A stretch of 37,995 nt of DNA from NCBI GenBank assembly GCA_023268935.1, contig JALRKK010000039.1, positions 1 to 37,995 of the forward strand, given 5' to 3'. How positions within the stretch are numbered: position 1 is the first letter of the stretch; each line of letters starts with the position of its first letter. The notes below the pieces were generated by a model. It did no database searches. It saw nothing but the letters and a program-made list of their open reading frames with translations, and was not told the origin of the DNA. The translations under genes and the position numbers were made by a program. Shown here piece after piece: positions 35,901 to 37,995 of this stretch. Source of the stretch: Glaciecola sp. GTDB taxonomy: Bacteria; Pseudomonadota; Gammaproteobacteria; Enterobacterales; Alteromonadaceae.

Positions 35901-36404
35901 GGCACAATTACAGTGGACTCCGAAAAAGATAAAGGTTCGTGTTTTACATTGTCCTTACCTTTAGGAGAAGCACAAGCGGCTCAAAAGACCGATGCGCGGA
36001 CATCAAATAGCACTTTAAGCGGTCTGAAAGCACTGTGTGTGGATGACAAAACAGAAAATCTTGATGCGCTTAGCTTATTATTAAAAAAGTGGGGGATTGA
36101 AGCTGAACTTGCTAATACTTATGAGGCCGGATTAGCCAAAATAGCAGAATTTGATGCCGATATCTTACTGATCGATTATCAGTTGGATAAAGACCAAAAT
36201 GGCGTGAATCTGATTCAAGAATTACAGGTCGCTGCGCACAAAGAAACCCCCGCAGCGATTCTGACCGCACTGCATGACGAACAACTCAAAGAGCAATGTA
36301 AGTCGTTAAATATTCAGCACCTTAATAAACCATTAAAGCCCGCAAAACTGCGAGCTTTAATAACGACAATGGCCAAACAGACCAAGAATGTGAACCGCTA
36401 TTAG
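32967..36404 (+). CDS. crbS: SLC5-type sensor hybrid histidine kinase CrbS (acetate switch)
   Basis: Membrane sensor kinase of 1145 residues. About 1-495 form a sodium/solute-symporter (SLC5) domain with some 13 helices. About 512-590 match the STAC linker (NGDLVTLLTTFMGQSRCEQLL). A PAS domain (about 605-730, MEQGISVIDKNLNLVAWN) and a coiled coil (about 735-785) follow. The HisKA domain has phospho-acceptor His794 in ASHDIIQPLNAAKLY. The ATPase boxes are NLISNAIKYTDKG, YDTGIGIPKDKL and GVGLGLGVVRRL. A receiver domain (about 1017-1135) has Asp1070 in LLIDYQL. This architecture, next to a LuxR-type regulator and acs, is that of CrbS, which controls acetyl-CoA synthetase in Vibrio and Pseudomonas. 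The stop codon overlaps that of crbR. The ribosome-binding site is weak. Confidence 0.9.
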   Translation: MAFGWVALAITYLLILFWIAQWGDKNTPLARRITSSPYVYSLALAIYCTAWTFFGAVGQSSRDQWMYLPVLLGPILVYLFGAPLIRKLILVSKKQHINTVADFIASRYGKRQTVALVVTIIALLATIPYIALQLKAIGAMFLVMSGQGNGQLVVLIATIFIAVFAIYFGTKQTDVTEYRRGLMLAVSFESLIKLIALLAIGYIAFTLWYNNPHQPFLQDYYTPEALGQFTSLSFWAQTLMAAAAVICLPRQFHVAIIDNLNIEHVKTARWLFPLYLVLMSATIPVIAMAGSNIFGAAGTEPDQYVLAFAVLSDSLWIQILVFVGGLSAATAMIIVATLTLSTMLANDVVLPKLLSINSQTGQITNYSNKIRVIRRIIIGVVLLLGFIYQQQMTETSSLASIGLIAFSLVIQLLPSIIGGLYWKKGHAHGVYAGLLMGFVSWVFWLILPLTDMTISGYTQTEILSQGAIVSLLANTIAYYTFSRIAPARLIDKIQSEAFVHPLDTSRTNHKSTQVNITNGDLVTLLTTFMGQSRCEQLLSEYSRRNNVNVDLSDKPNIQILSFCERALGGVIGSSSARALVNSVAEGKKPDFSEVINFFDGTTQAMQFNMTALLTSLESMEQGISVIDKNLNLVAWNKRYTQLYEYPEEYLAVGTPIEKLMRYNALKGELGPGDVDHMVIRRLEHLRNGTPHRFTRQRADGHVIEMVGNPLPGGGFVTSFNDITSHVEIQQALEEANIDLTTRIKKRTEEVHSINADLRLEIEKRAEVEQELIRARKIAEEANASKTRFLALASHDIIQPLNAAKLYLSALQDSTLSENAREILSKLNHSVNSSEHLISTLLDISRLDQGEMAPTISHIHFKDIIEPLLSDMTLRAHNKGLEFKYVVRDLWIKSDKTFTYRIIQNLISNAIKYTDKGKVLVTTRVAKGRVEVRIYDTGIGIPKDKLNAIFSDFYRVQESNESGVGLGLGVVRRLTQQINGTITVDSEKDKGSCFTLSLPLGEAQAAQKTDARTSNSTLSGLKALCVDDKTENLDALSLLLKKWGIEAELANTYEAGLAKIAEFDADILLIDYQLDKDQNGVNLIQELQVAAHKETPAAILTALHDEQLKEQCKSLNIQHLNKPLKPAKLRALITTMAKQTKNVNRY

Positions 36405-36421
36405 TTATTAACTGGCGGTTC
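36392..36421. terminator. Hairpin covering both stop codons of crbS and crbR
   Basis: GAACCGC (36392-36398) and GCGGTTC (36415-36421) are perfect 7-bp inverted arms, with a second nested pair AGTT/AACT (36403-36406, 36410-36413). The overlapping stop codons lie inside. No T-run follows on either strand. A bidirectional terminator or a shared 3' end structure is likely, given the absence of any other between these convergent genes. Confidence 0.5.
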
Positions 36422-37048
36422 TAATTCAAGCTGAGAAGCGATCAGTACTGCTTGTGTGCGGTTGTTAATACCTAACTTGCGGAATATAGCAGTAACATGA
36501 GCTTTGACGGTTGCCTCAGCGATATCTAGGTTATAGCCAATTTGCTTGTTCAATAAGCCATCGCGCATATAACATAATACTTTGTACTGTGACGGCGTTA
36601 AACTCGCAACACTGTCTGCTAGCTTAGAGAATTCTTCATCCACTTCTTCAATCTTGTCAGAAATACCTTCAGGCAACCAAACATCACCATCGAGTATTGT
36701 TTGAATGGCCGTGGCAATTTCATCAGAGCTTGCTGTTTTAGGAATGAACCCTAAAGCACCTACACCCACGATTTTGGAAATGATATTAGCGTCTTCTGTG
36801 CCAGAGACAACAGCAACTGGAAGATCAGGATAGAGTTTTAAGATGTGTAATAAACCGAACAGATCATTACTACCCGGCATATGCAAGTCGAGTAGTAATA
36901 GATCAATATCGGTTTCTTCAAGCACCTTGATGGTGCTAGGAAGATCTTCGGCTTCGAGTAGCTTCAGATCTTGGAGCGACACTGACAACGCTCCCCTTAA
37001 AGCATCCCTATACAACGGGTGATCATCTGCGATAAGTAAGGTTGCCAT
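36401..37048 (-). CDS. crbR: LuxR-type response regulator CrbR
   Basis: Partner response regulator of CrbS, 215 residues. The receiver domain has the acidic pocket IADDHPLYRDAL, phospho-acceptor Asp54 (LLLLDLHMPG), Ser82-Gly in VVSGTEDANI and Lys104 in FIPKTASSDE. The C-terminal LuxR/NarL helix-turn-helix spans about 148-212 (LTPSQYKVLCYMRDGLLNKQIG, ATVKAHVTAIFRKLGINNRTQAV). In Vibrio cholerae the same pair activates acs. Here crbR starts 18 bases after the acs stop on the same strand with an AAGGAG ribosome-binding site, so it may be co-transcribed with its own target, a feedback arrangement. It converges on crbS with overlapping stop codons. Confidence 0.92.
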   Translation of the reverse strand: MATLLIADDHPLYRDALRGALSVSLQDLKLLEAEDLPSTIKVLEETDIDLLLLDLHMPGSNDLFGLLHILKLYPDLPVAVVSGTEDANIISKIVGVGALGFIPKTASSDEIATAIQTILDGDVWLPEGISDKIEEVDEEFSKLADSVASLTPSQYKVLCYMRDGLLNKQIGYNLDIAEATVKAHVTAIFRKLGINNRTQAVLIASQLELEPPVNN

Positions 37049-37066
37049 GCTTGCTCCTTTTTATTG

Positions 37067-37612
37067 TTACTTGTTAAGGCGTTCCTCAATCAATGAATCA
37101 ACAACTGAAGGATCGGCTAATGTAGACGTATCACCAAGTTGCTCGTATTCATTGGCGGCGATCTTACGTAAGATACGACGCATGATTTTACCAGAACGGG
37201 TCTTAGGTAAACCGCGAGTCCACTGAATTAAGTCAGGTGTTGCGATTGGGCTCAATTCCTTGCGAACCCATGCACGGATCTCTTTGGTTAAGGCTTCATC
37301 CGGTTCAACACCCTCAATTGGTGTGACATACACATAAATACCTTGCCCTTTAATGTCGTGAGGATAACCCACAACCGCTGCTTCTGCAATCACTTCGTGT
37401 GCCACCAGTGCACTTTCAATCTCAGCGGTACCTAAACGGTGACCAGATACGTTTAACACGTCATCTACCCGACCAGTAATCCAGTAGTAACCATCTTCAT
37501 CACGACGACAGCCGTCACCAGTGAAGTAAACGTTGTTGTAAGCTGAGAAGTAAGTTTCGATGAAACGCTTGTGATCACCGTAAACTGTACGCGCTTGTGA
37601 AGGCCAGCTATC
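37067..37612 (-). CDS. acs: Acetyl-CoA synthetase, C-terminal 181 residues only (3' part of chimeric frame 37067-37843)
   Basis: AMP-forming acetate:CoA ligase, here only the last 28 percent or so of a protein of about 650 residues. The visible part begins [17 protein letters not shown] and contains the hinge region [20 protein letters not shown] and the C-terminal [17 protein letters not shown], whose lysine is the catalytic and acetylation-controlled residue of the family. It ends [23 protein letters not shown]. All 14 arginine codons are CGN, as in the genes to its left. The open frame continues in phase for 77 further codons, but these encode a MerR-type protein and not Acs. The acs N-terminal domain is therefore missing by joining to foreign sequence and not by decay. 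Adjacent crbR supports the identity. Confidence 0.93.
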   Translation of the reverse strand, partial: DSWPSQARTVYGDHKRFIETYFSAYNNVYFTGDGCRRDEDGYYWITGRVDDVLNVSGHRLGTAEIESALVAHEVIAEAAVVGYPHDIKGQGIYVYVTPIEGVEPDEALTKEIRAWVRKELSPIATPDLIQWTRGLPKTRSGKIMRRILRKIAANEYEQLGDTSTLADPSVVDSLIEERLNK

Positions 37613-37618
37613 TTTTAT
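37607..37618. other. Chimera junction: acs joined to alphaproteobacterial ihfA-merR DNA
   Basis: On the minus strand, MerR-like codons end at IIK (37613) and Acs codons begin at DSWP (37612). The last few MerR codons and the Acs residues before DSWP are similar enough that the true join may lie a few bases either way. Codon choice changes at the same point. Confidence 0.85.
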
Positions 37619-37843
37619 AATTCTTTGAGTGCCTTTTATAGTGAGCCCATCTTCGTGCAGAAGTTTTTTAATTCCTCCAATAATTAACATGTCCTTGGGC
37701 CTATAATAACGCCTACCTCCAGCTCTTTTAACAGGCTTAATTTGGCTGAATTTACTCTCCCAAAACCTTAGAACATGAGTTTCTGTATCCAGCCATTCAG
37801 CTACCTCACTAATCGTTCTGAAAGCGTCCGCGGATTTTGTCAT
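37613..37843 (-). CDS. MerR-type regulator, N-terminal 77 residues, fused in frame to acs
   Basis: Winged-helix MerR-like DNA-binding domain, complete at the N-terminus and cut at the junction. The sequence reads [29 protein letters not shown], then [19 protein letters not shown] and [17 protein letters not shown]. This form is the MerR-family regulator encoded directly after ihfA in Rhodobacterales and other alphaproteobacteria. Six of its seven arginine codons are AGA or AGG, against none of 14 in the joined acs part. The ATG is nine bases after the ihfA stop. Its natural C-terminal half is absent. A regulatory role is assumed from the fold; the true target is unknown to me. Confidence 0.85.
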
Positions 37844-37852
37844 TCAAATAAC

Positions 37853-37995
37853 TTAAGAATTTCCAGTTGCCACGCGTTCCTTCAGCAAATGTGATGGGCG
37901 AAATGTAAGTACTCTTCTTGGGGCGATTGGGGCTTCATCACCTGTCTTTGGGTTTCTTCCTACCCTTGCGCTTTTATCTCTTAGGCTAAAGGTGC
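37853..37995 (-). CDS. ihfA: Integration host factor alpha subunit, C-terminal 47 residues
   Basis: 3' end of a DNA-bending HU/IHF-family protein, open to the window edge and too short to appear as a long frame. It begins [20 protein letters not shown], containing the family signature around RNPKTG with the Pro that intercalates in the DNA minor groove. It ends [21 protein letters not shown]. The FSLRDK start of this segment and the immediate merR neighbour match Rhodobacterales ihfA better than gammaproteobacterial ihfA. Five of seven arginine codons are AGA/AGG. It belongs to the foreign end of the window. Confidence 0.87.
   Translation of the reverse strand, partial: TFSLRDKSARVGRNPKTGDEAPIAPRRVLTFRPSHLLKERVATGNS

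Noticed and set aside
37067-37843. A genuine MerR-Acs fusion protein, for example an acetate-sensing regulator
   Set aside because: The Acs part lacks the N-terminal adenylation domain, the join is in mid-domain, and codon use and neighbour (ihfA) show two source genomes.
1-37995. tRNA, rRNA, CRISPR arrays, insertion sequences, prophage or toxin-antitoxin genes
   Set aside because: Looked for on both strands; no cloverleaf, repeat-spacer array, transposase or phage motif was seen.

Overview
The window looks like about 37.6 kb of chromosome from a marine gammaproteobacterium, probably in or near the Alteromonadales. The evidence is a complete-looking Na+-NQR operon, FabV as the enoyl reductase, divergent mdh/argR, two large TonB-dependent receptors, a TPR-sulfotransferase, and a CrbS/CrbR-type acetate-sensing locus next to acs. 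Genus is not assignable by eye. No tRNA, rRNA, CRISPR array, insertion sequence or phage gene was seen. Gene density is high, and only one gap (5487-6006) exceeds 300 bases.

Layout. 1-5486 (minus): nqrABCDEF, the sodium-pumping NADH:quinone oxidoreductase, with nqrF cut by the window edge. Flavinylation threonines, the Fe-S cysteines of NqrF and the membrane Fe cysteines of NqrD/E are all visible. 6007-7958 (minus): fabV and fklB, each with its own terminator; a FadR-like site abuts the fabV -35. 8143-12411: ppc (plus) facing mdh (minus) across a bidirectional terminator, then argR (plus) divergent from mdh. These are the anaplerotic/TCA and arginine-control genes. 12460-16107: a 1215-residue FG-GAP lipoprotein of unknown role. 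16127-20220 (minus): a YghU-type glutathione transferase and an Oar-like TonB receptor. 20428-23159 (plus): uridine kinase, a NupC-type nucleoside transporter and a 2OG-Fe(II) oxygenase translationally coupled to the transporter. 23168-25612 (minus): a BCCT (BetT-like) transporter followed by marR. Divergent from these is a TonB receptor (25847-28300) with a palindrome in the shared promoter region, then a TPR-sulfotransferase that appears to be made from a leaderless mRNA. 30311-37612: an acetate-use block. It holds a DnaQ-like exonuclease with a cNMP/CBS/DUF294 protein (one operon, minus), the SLC5-histidine-kinase CrbS (plus), CrbR (minus) and the 3' part of acs (minus).

The right end is not the same genome. 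At about 37613 the acs reading frame changes into the first 77 codons of a MerR-type regulator. Nine bases upstream of that regulator lies the 3' end of ihfA. This ihfA-merR pair and its AGA/AGG-rich arginine codons fit a low-GC Rhodobacterales-like alphaproteobacterium. The in-frame 258-residue MerR-Acs open frame is therefore best read as a cloning, amplification or assembly chimera, not a new fusion protein.

The most biologically interesting items are the nucleoside transporter/kinase/oxygenase operon, the leaderless sulfotransferase promoter built into a terminator, the palindrome between BCCT-marR and the TonB receptor, and the hairpin shared by the overlapping stop codons of crbS and crbR.
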